Notes: generated from the letters alone by a model not told the origin. Shown: positions 8,204 to 18,814, numbered from the stretch's first letter. The stretch: 64,000 nt of DNA from Microbacterium sp. LCT-H2 (GCF_001866135.1 NZ_MODW01000002.1:454916-518915), one strand, 5' to 3'. A program made the numbers and translations.

Positions 8204-10924
8204 ATGGCCAGGAGCAGCACCAAGACCGAGCGCGCCTCGACGAGCGCCCCGTCGCGCCCCAAGCGGCAGGCGGCTCCGAAGGCGCAGCCCGCTCCGAAGA
8301 AGTACATCGACGAGGCGGACAAGCCGCCCATCGCCGCGCGCGCCTGGAACGGGCTCGCGCACGGCGTCGGCGGACTATTCCGGGCCTTCGGGCCCGAGAC
8401 GCTGCAGAAGGACGACCGCAGAGACGGCTTCCCGTTCCTGCTGGTGATCCTGGCGGCGCTCGGCGCCGTCAACGAGTGGTTCTTCATCGGCAACCAGGTC
8501 GCGGCGAACATCAGCGCCTACTCGGTGGGGCTCTTCGTCGGCCGGGTGGCCTTCATCATGCCGGTGCTGCTGCTCCTTCTGGCGGGATGGCTGTTCCGGC
8601 ACCCGTCGTCCGTGCACGACAACGGGCGCATCGGCATCGGCTTCGGGATGTTCGTGCTCGCTCTGGCGGGCATCTTCCACGTCGCCGGCCCTCGTCCCCA
8701 CCCGAACCAGGGCATGCCCGCGCTGAGCGAGTCGGGCGGTCTGCTCGGGTGGCTCGTGGGGCAGCCACTGACGTACCTGACCGACATCCCGGCCTACATC
8801 ATCCTCGGGCTCCTCGCCGCCCTCAGCATCCTCATCCTCACGAAGACCCCGCCGAACCGCATCGGTGCGCGCCTGGGAGACCTCTACGCGTGGATGTTCG
8901 ACGCCGAGCGCCCGCAGAAGCCGGCGAAGGACACCGCGGACGCGGTCGACGAGGCCGATAAGGTCGACGATCCGGACGTGCTGCCCTGGTGGCGGCGCAA
9001 CAAGACCGGTCGCGAGGAAGACCCCGACGAGGGGACCCTCGCCTCGGACGACATCACCGCGCTGCTGTCCACGAGCGAGGCCACCCCGGCGTACGACCAG
9101 GCCGTCACGGTGGCGAACCCCTACGACGCGGCGACCGAGGTGCTCAGCGACGTCCGCTCGGTGACCGACGCGCTCGCAGAGCAGCAGACGACTGCGCTCC
9201 TGGACGACGAGTCCGACACCGGCGAGATGCCGGAGCTCCCCGGACTCGACGGCTTCGGCACGGAGGGGCCCGGCGACCGCGGCCCGCAGGCGCCGGTGGC
9301 CCCGTACATCCTTCCGTCGCCCGGCGTGCTGTCCGAGGGACCGCCCTCGGTCGCGCGGTCCGAGGCGAACGACCGGATCGTCGAGCAGATCACGAGCGTC
9401 CTCGACCAGTTCAAGGTCGACGCCAAGGTCACCGGCTTCTCCCGCGGCCCGACGGTCACGCAGTACGAGGTCGAGGTCGGCCACGGCGTCAAGGTCGAGA
9501 AGATCCTCCAGCTCAGCAATAACTTCGCCTACGCCGTCGCCTCCAACGACGTCCGCATCCTCTCGCCGATCCCCGGCAAGAGCGCGATCGGCATCGAGAT
9601 CCCGAACACCGACCGCGAGACGGTCGCTCTCGGCGACGTGCTGCGGTCGGCCGCCGCGCAGAAGAGCACGCACCCGCTCACGATCGGCGTCGGCAAGGAT
9701 GTCGGCGGCAACTTCGTCGTCGCCAACCTCGCGAAGATGCCGCACCTCCTGGTCGCCGGTTCCACCGGCTCCGGTAAGTCCAGCTTCGTGAACTCGATGA
9801 TCACGAGCCTGCTCATGCGGGCGCGCCCGTCCGACGTGCGCATGGTCCTCATCGACCCGAAGCGCGTCGAGCTGACCAGCTACGCCGGTGTTCCGCACCT
9901 GATCACCCCCATCATCACGAACCCGAAGAAGGCGGCCGAGGCGCTGCAGTGGGTCGTGAAGGAGATGGACATGCGGTACGACGACCTCGCGTCGTTCGGC
10001 TTCCGCCACATCGACGACTTCAACCGGGCCGTGCGTGCGGGCGAGGTGGAGGTGCCTCCGGGAAGCGAACGGGTGCTCAAGCCGTACCCGTACCTCCTCG
10101 TCGTGGTCGACGAGCTCGCGGACCTCATGATGGTCGCCCCGCGCGACGTCGAGGACTCGATCGTCCGCATCACGCAGCTCGCTCGCGCCTCCGGCATCCA
10201 CCTGGTTCTCGCCACGCAGCGCCCGAGCGTCGACGTCGTCACCGGCCTCATCAAGGCGAACGTGCCGTCCCGTCTCGCGTTCGCTGTCACGAGCGTCACC
10301 GACAGCCGGGTGATCCTCGACAGTCCCGGCGCCGACAAGCTCATCGGCCAGGGTGACGCGCTCTTCTCGCCCATGGGCTCGTCGAAGCCGTTCCGACTGC
10401 AGGGTGCGTGGGTCGACGAGAAGGAGATCGACGCGGTCGTCAAGCACGTCACGCGTCAGGCGCGTCCCGAGTACCGTGCCGACGTCCAGGAGGCGATGGA
10501 GCCGGCGAAGAAGAAGGAGGTCGACGAGGACATCGGCGACGACCTCGAGCTCCTGCTCGCGGCCGCCGAGCTCATCGTCTCCTCGCAATTCGGATCCACT
10601 TCCATGCTGCAGCGCAAGCTGCGGGTCGGCTTCGCCAAGGCCGGACGCCTGATGGATCTCCTCGAGTCGCGTGAGGTCGTCGGCCCTTCGGAGGGCTCGA
10701 AGGCGCGCGATGTGCTCGCGACCCCCGAGCAGCTGCCGCAGGTCATGGCGAAGCTCCGCGGAGAAGACGTCCCGTCGGCTCCGTCGGCTCCGGCGGCTCC
10801 GGCTGCGCCCGCGGCCGCGGCGGTGCCTGCCGAACGTGATCCGTTGGAGGCGCAGTACGACGGCCTGCCGGTCGTCGAAGCGGAAGGCGACGAAGACGCC
10901 TGGGGCCTGACGGGACGCGACTGA
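8204..10924 (+). CDS. ftsK: DNA translocase FtsK
   Basis: FtsK anchors at the division septum and pumps chromosomal DNA to complete segregation. The 906 aa protein has a basic, disordered N-terminus (about residues 1-75). Four to five membrane segments follow to about residue 215, then an acidic linker. The motor has Walker [11 protein letters not shown] near residue 520 and Walker [14 protein letters not shown]. The C-terminal gamma winged-helix domain ([20 protein letters not shown]) recognises KOPS-like DNA. A Pro/Ala-rich segment near the end is probably a flexible linker. The stop overlaps the pgsA start. Confidence 0.96.
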   Translation: MARSSTKTERASTSAPSRPKRQAAPKAQPAPKKYIDEADKPPIAARAWNGLAHGVGGLFRAFGPETLQKDDRRDGFPFLLVILAALGAVNEWFFIGNQVAANISAYSVGLFVGRVAFIMPVLLLLLAGWLFRHPSSVHDNGRIGIGFGMFVLALAGIFHVAGPRPHPNQGMPALSESGGLLGWLVGQPLTYLTDIPAYIILGLLAALSILILTKTPPNRIGARLGDLYAWMFDAERPQKPAKDTADAVDEADKVDDPDVLPWWRRNKTGREEDPDEGTLASDDITALLSTSEATPAYDQAVTVANPYDAATEVLSDVRSVTDALAEQQTTALLDDESDTGEMPELPGLDGFGTEGPGDRGPQAPVAPYILPSPGVLSEGPPSVARSEANDRIVEQITSVLDQFKVDAKVTGFSRGPTVTQYEVEVGHGVKVEKILQLSNNFAYAVASNDVRILSPIPGKSAIGIEIPNTDRETVALGDVLRSAAAQKSTHPLTIGVGKDVGGNFVVANLAKMPHLLVAGSTGSGKSSFVNSMITSLLMRARPSDVRMVLIDPKRVELTSYAGVPHLITPIITNPKKAAEALQWVVKEMDMRYDDLASFGFRHIDDFNRAVRAGEVEVPPGSERVLKPYPYLLVVVDELADLMMVAPRDVEDSIVRITQLARASGIHLVLATQRPSVDVVTGLIKANVPSRLAFAVTSVTDSRVILDSPGADKLIGQGDALFSPMGSSKPFRLQGAWVDEKEIDAVVKHVTRQARPEYRADVQEAMEPAKKKEVDEDIGDDLELLLAAAELIVSSQFGSTSMLQRKLRVGFAKAGRLMDLLESREVVGPSEGSKARDVLATPEQLPQVMAKLRGEDVPSAPSAPAAPAAPAAAAVPAERDPLEAQYDGLPVVEAEGDEDAWGLTGRD

Positions 10925-11499
10925 TGGCGATCCCTCGGCAGCTCCCCAACGCCATCACGGTGGCGCGCATCCCGCTCGCCGTCGTGTTCTTCGTCCTCCT
11001 GCTCCTCGGCGGGACGTACGGCCTCGCCGATCTCACCGTGCGCTGGATCGCCGCCGTCCTCTTCATCGTCGCCATCTCGACCGACTGGGTCGATGGCTAC
11101 CTCGCGCGTCGATACGACATCGTCAGCGACTTCGGAAAGCTGTGGGACCCGATCGCGGACAAGCTCCTCACCGGCGCGGGATTCGTGGGGCTCGCGATCC
11201 TGGACGAGGTCTCCTGGTGGATCGTGGTGATCATCCTCGTCCGCGAGTGGGGGATCACCATCCATCGGCTGGTCGTCGCGAGCGAGCACGTTGTCGCGGC
11301 CGCCTGGATGGGCAAGATCAAGACGGCCTTCCAGGGCGTCGCCCTCGGCTGGGCTCTCCTGCCGCTGCACGTGTTCATCGGGCTCGGCCCGTGGACGGTC
11401 GTGACGACCGTCCTCATGGTGATCGTGCTCGTGCTCACCGTCGTCAGCGGGATCGACTACATCGTCGCGCAGGTGCGCGGCGCGCGTCAGAGCCGATGA
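10924..11499 (+). CDS. pgsA: CDP-diacylglycerol--glycerol-3-phosphate 3-phosphatidyltransferase
   Basis: PgsA makes phosphatidylglycerolphosphate, the precursor of phosphatidylglycerol and cardiolipin, at the inner membrane. The 191 aa protein carries the CDP-alcohol phosphotransferase motif starting around residue 54 (DWVDGYLAR, then GKLWDPIADKLL), with all conserved aspartates and glycines. Four to five hydrophobic segments surround the motif. It overlaps ftsK by 1 bp (TGATG) and cinA by 4 bp (ATGA). The same ftsK-pgsA-cinA-clgR-recA neighbourhood is known from mycobacteria (pgsA3). Confidence 0.95.
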   Translation: MAIPRQLPNAITVARIPLAVVFFVLLLLGGTYGLADLTVRWIAAVLFIVAISTDWVDGYLARRYDIVSDFGKLWDPIADKLLTGAGFVGLAILDEVSWWIVVIILVREWGITIHRLVVASEHVVAAAWMGKIKTAFQGVALGWALLPLHVFIGLGPWTVVTTVLMVIVLVLTVVSGIDYIVAQVRGARQSR

Positions 11500-11984
11500 G
11501 CGGCACGACGCCAGCCGAGGCTCTGGAAGCTCTGCGTGAGCGAGGCTGGACCCTCGGTGTCGCGGAGTCGCTCACCGGCGGTGCGGTGTGCGCGGCGCTC
11601 GTCGCGATTCCCGGCGCCTCCGCGGTGCTCCTCGGCGGCGTCGTCGCCTACGCCACCCCCGTCAAGCACACGCTGCTCGGCGTCGACACCGACCTGCTGG
11701 AGCGATACGGGCCGGTGTATCCGGAGGTCGCGCGGCAGATGGCTGCCGGAGTGCGCGGCGCCGTCGCGGTGGATGGTCTCCCCGCCGATGTCGGGGTGTC
11801 CACCACGGGGATCGCGGGCCCGGAGTCCCCGGATGGGCAGCCCGTGGGCACCGTCCACATCGGCGTGATCACCCCGACAGTGAGCCGGACCCGACCGTTC
11901 CACTTCGAGGGGGACCGCGAGGCGGTGCGAGCGCAGACGGTCGCGGCGGTCCTCGATGTGCTGGCCGCGGCGCTGCGGGAATAG
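11496..11984 (+). CDS. pncC: CinA C-terminal-domain nicotinamide-nucleotide amidase
   Basis: This 162 aa protein consists only of the CinA C-terminal domain. In characterised members that domain deamidates nicotinamide mononucleotide to nicotinate mononucleotide during pyridine nucleotide recycling. Diagnostic motifs are VAESLTGG near the N-terminus, GGVVAYATPVKHTLLGV in the middle, and TGIAGPESPDGQPVGTVHIG. The N-terminal MoaB-like domain of full-length CinA is absent, which is normal for the standalone form. It is translationally coupled to pgsA by an ATGA overlap. Despite the historic name, competence involvement cannot be inferred here. Confidence 0.92.
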   Translation: MSGTTPAEALEALRERGWTLGVAESLTGGAVCAALVAIPGASAVLLGGVVAYATPVKHTLLGVDTDLLERYGPVYPEVARQMAAGVRGAVAVDGLPADVGVSTTGIAGPESPDGQPVGTVHIGVITPTVSRTRPFHFEGDREAVRAQTVAAVLDVLAAALRE

Positions 11985-12010
11985 CGACCCGCCGCGTCAT
12001 GTTGATACGG

Positions 12011-12022
12011 ATGTGCTCACAT
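12011..12022. promoter_or_regulatory. Short perfect dyad upstream of clgR
   Basis: ATGTG-CT-CACAT is a perfect 12 bp inverted repeat in the 141 bp gap between pncC and clgR. It lies in the more AT-rich part of that gap, next to a -35-like TTGATA at 12002-12007. It could be a regulator site for clgR. No match to a named operator is claimed. Confidence 0.3.
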
Positions 12023-12125
12023 TTAAGCCACAGAGTGCAAGGGTAGATTCTGTGCAAGCCAGGAGGACTAGACTGGCCGTCTCTTCGAGGGAGACCTCGA
12101 TTCATGAACTGCGGAGGAGGTTCCG

Positions 12126-12434
12126 ATGATTCTTGTACGACAGGAGATCGGCGACGTGCTGAGGGACTTCCGTCTGCAGAAGGGGCGGACGCTCCGGCAG
12201 GTCGCGAGCAAGGCGTCCGTCGCCCTCGGCTATCTCAGTGAGGTCGAGCGCGGACAGAAGGAGGCATCGAGTGAGATCCTCGCTTCGGTCGCAGAGGCGC
12301 TCGACGTCCCCATCTCCACGATCATGCGCGAGGTCGGGGACCGCATCTCGGTGCTCGAAGGCATTCAGGTCTTCCCCGACGTGGTCCCGGACGACCTGGT
12401 CGCCTCCGTGGAGCCCGAGCTCTCGCTCCGCTGA
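12126..12434 (+). CDS. clgR: XRE-family transcriptional regulator, ClgR type
   Basis: The 102 aa protein is almost entirely an XRE helix-turn-helix domain (LRDFRLQKGRTLRQVASKAS, then VALGYLSEVERGQKEAS) with a short C-terminal tail. ClgR in actinobacteria activates clp protease and envelope/DNA-damage response genes, and its degradation depends on the extreme C-terminus. The size, sequence pattern and position between pgsA/cinA and recA support this call. A strong ribosome binding site (GGAGGAGG) lies about 6 bp upstream of the ATG. The small DUF3046 gene follows after 18 bp and is probably co-transcribed. Confidence 0.87.
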   Translation: MILVRQEIGDVLRDFRLQKGRTLRQVASKASVALGYLSEVERGQKEASSEILASVAEALDVPISTIMREVGDRISVLEGIQVFPDVVPDDLVASVEPELSLR

Positions 12435-12452
12435 CACTCGGAGATCACCCTT

Positions 12453-12677
12453 ATGCGACGCAGTGAGTTCCTGCGCGCCGTCGACGCCGAGTTCCATGCC
12501 CGAGCCTCTTCTCTGGTGAATGACCTCGTGCTCTCCGGCATGGGGGGACGAACGGCGCTCGAGGCTCTCGAAGCCGGGGTGCCTCCGCGCGATATCTGGC
12601 TCGCGCTCTGCGCCGACATGGACGTCCCCGAATCCCGTCGCCACGGCGTGGGGCGTCTGGAGCCGCGCGGCCGGTGA
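12453..12677 (+). CDS. DUF3046 family protein
   Basis: This 74 aa protein matches the actinobacterial DUF3046 pattern: MRRSEFLRAVDAEF at the N-terminus, LVLSGMGGRTALEALEAGV in the middle, and a tail with IWLALCADMDVPESRRHG. The family usually sits between clgR and recA, as here, but its function is unknown. The compact helical sequence has no catalytic residues that I recognise. The start at 12453 gives the canonical MRRSEF N-terminus. Confidence 0.85.
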   Translation: MRRSEFLRAVDAEFHARASSLVNDLVLSGMGGRTALEALEAGVPPRDIWLALCADMDVPESRRHGVGRLEPRGR

Positions 12678-12727
12678 CGGCGGCTTCCCGGGTGTGCGGA
12701 AGTCCGACACGCCCAACCGGCGTGTTG

Positions 12728-12743
12728 TCGAAAATCTGTTCGA
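12728..12743. promoter_or_regulatory. SOS box (LexA operator) upstream of recA
   Basis: The sequence TCGAAAATCTGTTCGA matches the actinobacterial/Gram-positive LexA consensus TCGAAC-N4-GTTCGA at all conserved positions except one (A instead of C at position 6). It lies about 195 bp before the recA start, in a 260 bp intergenic region with no other gene. This is strong evidence for LexA control of recA and recX. The rest of the leader up to 12937 holds no reading frame I can support. Confidence 0.85.
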
Positions 12744-12937
12744 ACCAGGCGTAGTCTTCTGCACAAGTGGTCAGACGGTTCTGATCCCCACGATCCCCGG
12801 CTCCTCGACGCAATGTCGGAGGCCCGCCGTACCGTGAGGTCCAGGCTGAAAAGCCATACGCCTTGTCGGAGAGTTCCTTCCGCCGGAAGAGCCGCGACAG
12901 CCTACAGGCGGCAGCACACGCGCAGAAGGAGCACACC

Positions 12938-13984
12938 ATGCCATCACCCGCCGACCGCGAGAAGTCCCTCGAGACCGCCCTCGCCCAGATCGACCGCCAG
13001 TTCGGAAAGGGCTCGGTCATGCGGCTGGGCAGCGATGAGCGTGCCCCTGTGGCCGTTATCCCCACCGGCTCCATCGCCCTCGACGTCGCCCTCGGCGTGG
13101 GAGGCCTGCCGCGTGGCCGCATCGTCGAGATCTACGGCCCGGAGTCCTCCGGTAAGACGACGCTGACGCTGCATGCCATCGCCAACGCCCAGCGGGCCGG
13201 CGGCATCGCGGCGTTCATCGATGCCGAGCACGCGCTCGACCCCGACTACGCCGCGAAGCTCGGCGTCGACATCGACGCTCTTCTCGTCTCCCAGCCCGAC
13301 ACGGGTGAGCAGGCGCTCGAGATCGCCGACATGCTCGTGCGTTCCGGAGCCATCGACCTCATAGTCGTGGACTCGGTGGCGGCCCTGGTGCCGCGTGCCG
13401 AGATCGAGGGTGAGATGGGCGACTCCCACGTGGGTCTCCAGGCCCGCCTCATGTCGCAGGCGCTGCGCAAGCTCACCGGTGGGCTGAACCAGACCAACAC
13501 CACGATGATCTTCATCAACCAGCTGCGCGAGAAGATCGGCGTGTTCTTCGGCTCGCCCGAGACCACCGCCGGTGGTAAGGCGCTGAAGTTCTACGCCTCC
13601 GTGCGTATGGACATCCGCCGCATCGAGACGCTCAAGGACGGCACGGACGCGGTAGGTAACCGCACCCGCGTCAAGATCGTCAAGAATAAGATGGCCCCGC
13701 CGTTCAAGCAGGCGGAGTTCGACATCCTCTACGGCGTCGGTATCTCCCGCGAGGGCAGCCTGATCGACTTCGGTGTCGAGCACGGGATCGTCAAGAAGTC
13801 CGGATCCTGGTACACCTACGACGGCGATCAGCTGGGCCAGGGCAAGGAGAACGCGCGAACGTTCCTGCTCAACAACGCCGACATCGCCTTGGCGATCGAG
13901 AGTCAGATCAAGCAGAAGCTCGGTATCGGCGGCCCGGCCGCGGCTCCGGGTGCTGATGAGCTGGCTGAGCGTCGCCCGGCCTGA
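12938..13984 (+). CDS. recA: Recombinase RecA
   Basis: RecA forms filaments on single-stranded DNA, performs strand exchange and triggers LexA self-cleavage. The 348 aa protein has Walker [10 protein letters not shown] near residues 67-75, Walker [13 protein letters not shown], and loop regions [14 protein letters not shown] and [18 protein letters not shown] chose the ATG at 12938 because it is preceded by AGAAGGAG and begins the conserved [15 protein letters not shown] sequence; the frame is open to 12863. No intein is present, unlike in some mycobacteria. The stop overlaps the recX start (TGATG). Expression is expected to be LexA-regulated from the SOS box upstream. Confidence 0.98.
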   Translation: MPSPADREKSLETALAQIDRQFGKGSVMRLGSDERAPVAVIPTGSIALDVALGVGGLPRGRIVEIYGPESSGKTTLTLHAIANAQRAGGIAAFIDAEHALDPDYAAKLGVDIDALLVSQPDTGEQALEIADMLVRSGAIDLIVVDSVAALVPRAEIEGEMGDSHVGLQARLMSQALRKLTGGLNQTNTTMIFINQLREKIGVFFGSPETTAGGKALKFYASVRMDIRRIETLKDGTDAVGNRTRVKIVKNKMAPPFKQAEFDILYGVGISREGSLIDFGVEHGIVKKSGSWYTYDGDQLGQGKENARTFLLNNADIALAIESQIKQKLGIGGPAAAPGADELAERRPA

Positions 13985-14847
13985 TGAGTGATCAGCGTGG
14001 GGGCGATTCCGAGCGGATCGCCCCCATCATCCCTCTCTTCGGCGGAGCTGCGCGCACCGAGCGTCCGGCTGATAGCGGGGCAGACGACCCGTCGTCCGCT
14101 CGGCCTGTGCGGTCTGGGTCGCAGGCGGACGCTGCGGGACTCTGGCGCTCGACGTGGCACGAGCCCGCGCCCGCAGGGTCATCGTCGGCTGACGATGGTT
14201 CCCCCAGCGCCCGGCACCCCGCTCGTGGTGCCTCGACGCGAGCCGCTTCCGGGGGCGGGAAGACCACCAGGTTGCGCGCCGTCGGCGGCGTGTCCCGAGC
14301 GACAGAAGAGGGAACGGACGCAGAGAGCGACGCGTCGGCGGAGGAGATCCGAACGACGGCGGAGGAGTCGTTGGTGCGGAAGCTGCGAACGCGGTCGCTG
14401 TCGATCTCCGAGGCCCGGCTGGTGTTGAAGGGACACGGACTCGCCACGGACGCCATCGACGACGTGATCGACGACTTCGTACGGCGGGGTTACCTCGACG
14501 ACGCCGTGCTCGCGGAGCTCCTCGTGACGTCCGGTGTCGAACGCAAGGGGCAGGGCCGGGTCGCCCTCTCCCGAGCGCTGTCGCAGCGGGGCATCCCCCG
14601 TGAGGTCATCGACGCGGCTCTCGACGAGCTTCCCGACGACGACGCCGAGCGGGCGCTGGAGTTCGCCCGGACCAAGGCCCGCTCCATGGGACGTCTCGAT
14701 CCGGACGCGGCGCTTCGCCGATTGGTCGGACAGCTGGCTCGCCGCGGGTACGGGGGAGCGGTCGCCATGAACGCGGCGAAGACGGCGCTGCGGGAAGCCT
14801 CGTTCGGCGGGGGCCCCTCCGGCGTCCGGTTCGTGGATTCCGACTGA
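13984..14847 (+). CDS. recX: RecA regulatory protein RecX
   Basis: RecX binds RecA filaments and limits their growth. The conserved three-helix repeats occupy about residues 125-285 and include LRTRSLSISEARLVLKGHGL, VIDDFVRRGYLDD, ALSQRGIPREVIDAAL and RLVGQLARRGYGG. The first roughly 120 residues form a Ser/Arg/Ala-rich, probably disordered extension, so the 287 aa protein is well above the usual RecX length. The start overlaps the recA stop. Starts further downstream cannot be excluded, but coding-like base composition covers the whole frame. Confidence 0.9.
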   Translation: MSDQRGGDSERIAPIIPLFGGAARTERPADSGADDPSSARPVRSGSQADAAGLWRSTWHEPAPAGSSSADDGSPSARHPARGASTRAASGGGKTTRLRAVGGVSRATEEGTDAESDASAEEIRTTAEESLVRKLRTRSLSISEARLVLKGHGLATDAIDDVIDDFVRRGYLDDAVLAELLVTSGVERKGQGRVALSRALSQRGIPREVIDAALDELPDDDAERALEFARTKARSMGRLDPDAALRRLVGQLARRGYGGAVAMNAAKTALREASFGGGPSGVRFVDSD

Positions 14848-14896
14848 CGGTTCGCACGCGATCGGCTCTCGGTGACGCTCGTACAATGGGAGCATC

Positions 14897-16441
14897 ATGA
14901 CTATCCCCCGCAGCGAACCGACGATCATCAGCGCGTCGTCGGCGGCCGTCGACGACGACGGGCGCCAGCGATCCTACGAAGTGCGCACCTTCGGCTGCCA
15001 GATGAACGTCCACGACTCCGAGCGTCTGTCCGGATCCCTGGAGAGCGCCGGCTACATCCGCGCTGAGGCCGGAGCCGAAGCCGACGTGGTGATCATCAAC
15101 ACCTGCGCCGTCCGAGACAACGCCGCCGGGAAGCTGTACGGCACCCTCGGGCACCTGGCCGCCGTCAAGCGCCGCAAGGCCGGGATGCAGATCGCCGTCG
15201 GCGGCTGCCTAGCGCAGATGGACAAGCAGGCCGTGCTTGACAAGGCTCCCTGGGTCGACGTGGTCTTCGGCACGCACAACATGGGGTCCTTGCCCGGTCT
15301 CCTGGAGCGCGCGCGCCACAACGGCGATGCCGAGCTCGAGATCCTCGAGTCCCTCGAGGTGTTCCCGTCGACCCTCCCCACCAAGCGCGACTCCGCGCAC
15401 AGCGGCTGGGTGTCGATCTCCGTCGGCTGCAACAACACCTGCACCTTCTGCATCGTCCCGAGCCTCCGGGGCAAGGAGAAGGACCGTCGGCCGGGAGACA
15501 TCCTCAACGAGATCCGCCTGCTGGTGGAAGACGGCGCCATCGAGGTGACGCTCCTCGGGCAGAACGTGAACTCGTACGGGGTGGAGTTCGGCGACCGTCA
15601 GGCGTTCGGCAAGCTCCTCCGTGCCGCCGGCGAGATCGAGGGCCTCGAGCGCATCCGCTTCACGAGCCCGCATCCCGCCGCCTTCACGGACGACGTGATC
15701 GACGCGATGGCGGAGACGCCCGCCGTCATGCCGCAGCTCCACATGCCGCTGCAGTCGGGGAGCGACCGGATCCTCAAGGCGATGCGCCGTTCCTACCGCA
15801 GCGAGCGCTTCCTGGGCATCCTCGACCGCGTCCGCGAGCGCATCCCGCATGCGGCCATCACGACCGACATCATCGTCGGCTTCCCCGGCGAGACCGAGGA
15901 GGATTTCGAGGAGACGATGCGCGTCGTCGAGCTGTCGCGCTTCTCCGGCGCCTTCACCTTCCAGTACTCGATCCGTGAAGGGACCCCGGCGGCGACCATG
16001 CCCGACCAGGTGCCCAAGGAGGTCGTGCAGGCGCGCTACGACCGGCTGATCGCGCTCCAGGAGCGCATCTCGCTCGAGGAGAACCAGAAGCAGGTCGGCC
16101 GTGAGGTCGAGGTTCTCGTGTCCACGGGCGAAGGCAAGAAGGACACGGAGACGCGTCGCCTCACCGGGCGGGCGCAGGACAACCGGCTCGTGCACTTCGA
16201 GGTCACTCCCGGGTCGGAGCTGCCGCGGCCGGGTGACGTCGTCACGGTGACGGTGACGCACGCCGCGCCGTTCCACCTCCTCGCCGACGACCCGACGGGT
16301 GCCCCGCTCCGCATCCGCCGGACGCGCGGTGGCGACGCCTGGGATCGGGGACAGGCCGAGTCGTGCGCCGTGCCGGCACCGAGCGACGGCGCTCCGCGCG
16401 CTGTCTCCCTCGGCCTGCCGACCCTCCGCGTCGGAGTGTGA
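14897..16441 (+). CDS. miaB: tRNA-2-methylthio-N6-dimethylallyladenosine synthase
   Basis: MiaB is a radical-SAM methylthiotransferase that adds a methylthio group to i6A37 in tRNAs reading UNN codons. The 514 aa protein has the N-terminal cluster domain ([15 protein letters not shown]), the radical-SAM motif CNNTCTFC with Cys178, Cys182 and Cys185, and a C-terminal TRAM domain ([12 protein letters not shown]). The C-terminal tail after the TRAM domain is longer than usual. It overlaps miaA by 4 bp (GTGA), coupling it to the enzyme that makes its substrate. Confidence 0.96.
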   Translation: MTIPRSEPTIISASSAAVDDDGRQRSYEVRTFGCQMNVHDSERLSGSLESAGYIRAEAGAEADVVIINTCAVRDNAAGKLYGTLGHLAAVKRRKAGMQIAVGGCLAQMDKQAVLDKAPWVDVVFGTHNMGSLPGLLERARHNGDAELEILESLEVFPSTLPTKRDSAHSGWVSISVGCNNTCTFCIVPSLRGKEKDRRPGDILNEIRLLVEDGAIEVTLLGQNVNSYGVEFGDRQAFGKLLRAAGEIEGLERIRFTSPHPAAFTDDVIDAMAETPAVMPQLHMPLQSGSDRILKAMRRSYRSERFLGILDRVRERIPHAAITTDIIVGFPGETEEDFEETMRVVELSRFSGAFTFQYSIREGTPAATMPDQVPKEVVQARYDRLIALQERISLEENQKQVGREVEVLVSTGEGKKDTETRRLTGRAQDNRLVHFEVTPGSELPRPGDVVTVTVTHAAPFHLLADDPTGAPLRIRRTRGGDAWDRGQAESCAVPAPSDGAPRAVSLGLPTLRVGV

Positions 16442-17349
16442 CCGCGCCTCGGCTCTGGGCCGTCGTCGGCGCGACCGGCACGGGGAAGAGCGATCTGGCG
16501 CTCGATCTCGCCGGGGAGCTCCGGCGGAGCGGCAACCCGGCGGAGATCGTCAACGCCGATGCCATGCAGCTCTACCGCGGCATGGACATCGGCACCGCGA
16601 AGCTGTCGGTCGCCGAACGTCGCGGCATTCCGCACCACCTCTTCGACGCGCGAGAGGTGACGCAGGACGCCGCCGTGGCCTGGTATCAGCCTCTTGCACG
16701 AAAGGCTGTGCAGCGGATCCACGCGGCAGGCGGCGACGCGATCCTCGTCGGCGGATCAGGACTCTACGTCTCGAGCGTCGTCTACGAGTTTCACTTTCCG
16801 CCTCGGGACCCCGCCATCCGCGCGCGTCTGGAGGAGGAACTGGATCGTGATGGTGTCGAGTCGCTGCTCCAGCGGCTGCGTGTGCGCGATCCGGAGGCCG
16901 CGGCGCGCGTGGACCCGCGCAACGGGCGACGCGTGGTCCGGGCCCTCGAAGTCGTCGAGCAGGGGAGTGCGACGCACGGAGCGGCACTGCCAGAGAGACC
17001 CACACTCTGGTATCCGCACACGCGTCTGATCGGGCTGCACGTGGATCGGGGCGAGCTCGTCGCCCGCCTCGATGCGCGCGTGCGTCGGATGTGGGAGCAC
17101 GGCCTGGTGGCCGAGGTCGCCGGGCTGCGGGACCGCGGTCTGGAGCGGGGGACGACAGCCCCGCGGGCGATCGGATACGCGCAGGCGCTCGCACAGCTGG
17201 ACGGACGCTCCACCGCCGAGGAGGCGATCGCCGAGACGCAGGCGCTCACGCGGCGCTACGCACGTCGGCAGGTGTCGTGGTTCAAGCGCTACCCGGAGCT
17301 GGAGTGGGTGACGCCACCCGTGGCCGTCGCCGACCTGTTGCGGGACTGA
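16438..17349 (+). CDS. miaA: tRNA dimethylallyltransferase
   Basis: MiaA transfers the dimethylallyl group to A37 of tRNA, the step before MiaB. The 303 aa product has the P-loop GATGTGKSD (Lys17), then [26 protein letters not shown] and the C-terminal [12 protein letters not shown] chose the GTG at 16438, which overlaps the miaB stop and gives the N-terminus [14 protein letters not shown]. An upstream in-frame ATG at 16363 lies inside miaB and lacks conservation. Confidence 0.94.
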   Translation: MTAPRLWAVVGATGTGKSDLALDLAGELRRSGNPAEIVNADAMQLYRGMDIGTAKLSVAERRGIPHHLFDAREVTQDAAVAWYQPLARKAVQRIHAAGGDAILVGGSGLYVSSVVYEFHFPPRDPAIRARLEEELDRDGVESLLQRLRVRDPEAAARVDPRNGRRVVRALEVVEQGSATHGAALPERPTLWYPHTRLIGLHVDRGELVARLDARVRRMWEHGLVAEVAGLRDRGLERGTTAPRAIGYAQALAQLDGRSTAEEAIAETQALTRRYARRQVSWFKRYPELEWVTPPVAVADLLRD

Positions 17350-17383
17350 CCGCGATGTCGGTGGCCCGTGCGAGCATGCGCGT

Positions 17384-17932
17384 ATGGCCACTCACTACTT
17401 CACCGCGTCCAGCCTGGACGGCTTCATCGCCACTGCCGAGCATTCCCTGGACTGGCTGCTGAGCCAGGACATCGACATGGAGGGCCCGATGGCGTACCCC
17501 GCCTTCGAGAAGAGCATCGGTGCGCTCGTGATGGGGGCATCCACGTTCGAGTGGGTCATGCGCCACGAGGAGGGCCGCTGGACGTACACGCAGCCTACGT
17601 GGGTGCTGTCGCATCGTGATCTCACGGTGCCGGAGGGGGCCGATGTCCGGGTGACGAGTGCCGACATCCGCGACGTGCACGCGGCGATGCTCGACGCCGC
17701 GGGTGGCAAGGATCTCTGGGTGGTCGGTGGGGGAGACCTCGCCGGGCAGTTCGCCGACGCGGGGCTGCTGGACGAGGTCTGGGTGCAGTACGCACCGGTG
17801 ACCCTCGGCAGCGGGGCCCCGCTGTTGCCGCGGCGACTCGATCTGGAACTGATCGAGGTGGCCCGCAACCGCAGCTTCCTCTGCGGGCGCTATCGCGTCG
17901 CAGGAGCCGCTGCTGGGCCTTCGGCTCCCTAG
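17384..17932 (+). CDS. Dihydrofolate reductase family protein (RibD C-terminal-like)
   Basis: The 182 aa protein belongs to the RibD_C/DHFR-like reductase fold. It begins HYFTASSLDGFIA and contains a cofactor-binding WVVGGGDLAGQF segment and the late TLGSGAPLLPRRL motif typical of this group. The true dihydrofolate reductase is at 3725, so this is more likely an NADPH-dependent reductase of unknown substrate. It stands between miaA and dapF with gaps of 34 and 9 bp, so it may be co-transcribed, but there is no clear functional link. Confidence 0.82.
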   Translation: MATHYFTASSLDGFIATAEHSLDWLLSQDIDMEGPMAYPAFEKSIGALVMGASTFEWVMRHEEGRWTYTQPTWVLSHRDLTVPEGADVRVTSADIRDVHAAMLDAAGGKDLWVVGGGDLAGQFADAGLLDEVWVQYAPVTLGSGAPLLPRRLDLELIEVARNRSFLCGRYRVAGAAAGPSAP

Positions 17933-17941
17933 ACTGGTCGC

Positions 17942-18814
17942 ATGGTCGCATTCACCAAGGGGCACGGTACCGGCAACGATTTCATCATCATCGCCGACCC
18001 CGATGGCGGGCTGGAGCTGACCGCGGAGCAGGTCGCGGTGCTTTGCGATCGGCATTTCGGGATCGGCGCCGACGGGGTGCTGCGCGTCGTGCGATCCTCC
18101 GCTATCCCGGAGGGTGCAGCGGCCCTGGCAGAAGAGCCGGATGCCGAATGGTTCATGGACTACCGCAACGCGGACGGTTCCGTGGCCGAGATGTGCGGCA
18201 ACGGGATCCGCGTCTTCGCCCACTACCTCGTCCGCTCCGGTCTCGCGGCGATCGAGCCCGGCAGCACGCTTCCGATCGGCACCCGAGCGGGGATCCGTGA
18301 CGTCACGCGCAGCGTGAGCGGCTATCAGGTCGACCTCGGCGCGTGGAAGCTGTCGGGAGACGACCCGCTGGTGCGCGCGGACGGGCTGACCGTCACCCGT
18401 CCGGGCCTGGGGATCGACGTCGGGAATCCGCACGTCGTGGTGGCGCTCGCGTCCGACGCGGAGCTCGGCCTCCTCGAACTCACCCGCACGCCCGAGCTGG
18501 AGCCGGCTCCGCCCGCGGGAGCCAACGTCGAGTTCGTGGTGCCCGGTGAGCCCCTCGTGCGCGACGGCATCGGGCACGTGCGGATGCGTGTGTTCGAGCG
18601 CGGGGTCGGAGAGACGCTGAGCTGCGGAACGGGCGTCGCCGCCACGGCTCTCGCTGTGCGCTACTGGGCCGGCGCTCAAGCCCCGGACAACTGGCAGGTC
18701 GAGGTTCCGGGCGGCACACTGGGCGTCCGCATGTTCCCCGCCGAAGACGGGGAGCACGTCGCGCTGTCCGGGCCGGCGCAGCTCGTCTATCAGGGCGAAG
18801 TCGATCTCGCCTGA
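17942..18814 (+). CDS. dapF: Diaminopimelate epimerase
   Basis: DapF converts LL-diaminopimelate to the meso form used for peptidoglycan cross-links and lysine. The 290 aa protein contains both catalytic cysteines: Cys85 in [14 protein letters not shown] and Cys228 in [11 protein letters not shown]. The N-terminal signature [12 protein letters not shown] is intact. It completes a set with dapB and dapA in this window. It ends 21 bp before the convergent methyltransferase gene. Confidence 0.97.
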   Translation: MVAFTKGHGTGNDFIIIADPDGGLELTAEQVAVLCDRHFGIGADGVLRVVRSSAIPEGAAALAEEPDAEWFMDYRNADGSVAEMCGNGIRVFAHYLVRSGLAAIEPGSTLPIGTRAGIRDVTRSVSGYQVDLGAWKLSGDDPLVRADGLTVTRPGLGIDVGNPHVVVALASDAELGLLELTRTPELEPAPPAGANVEFVVPGEPLVRDGIGHVRMRVFERGVGETLSCGTGVAATALAVRYWAGAQAPDNWQVEVPGGTLGVRMFPAEDGEHVALSGPAQLVYQGEVDLA

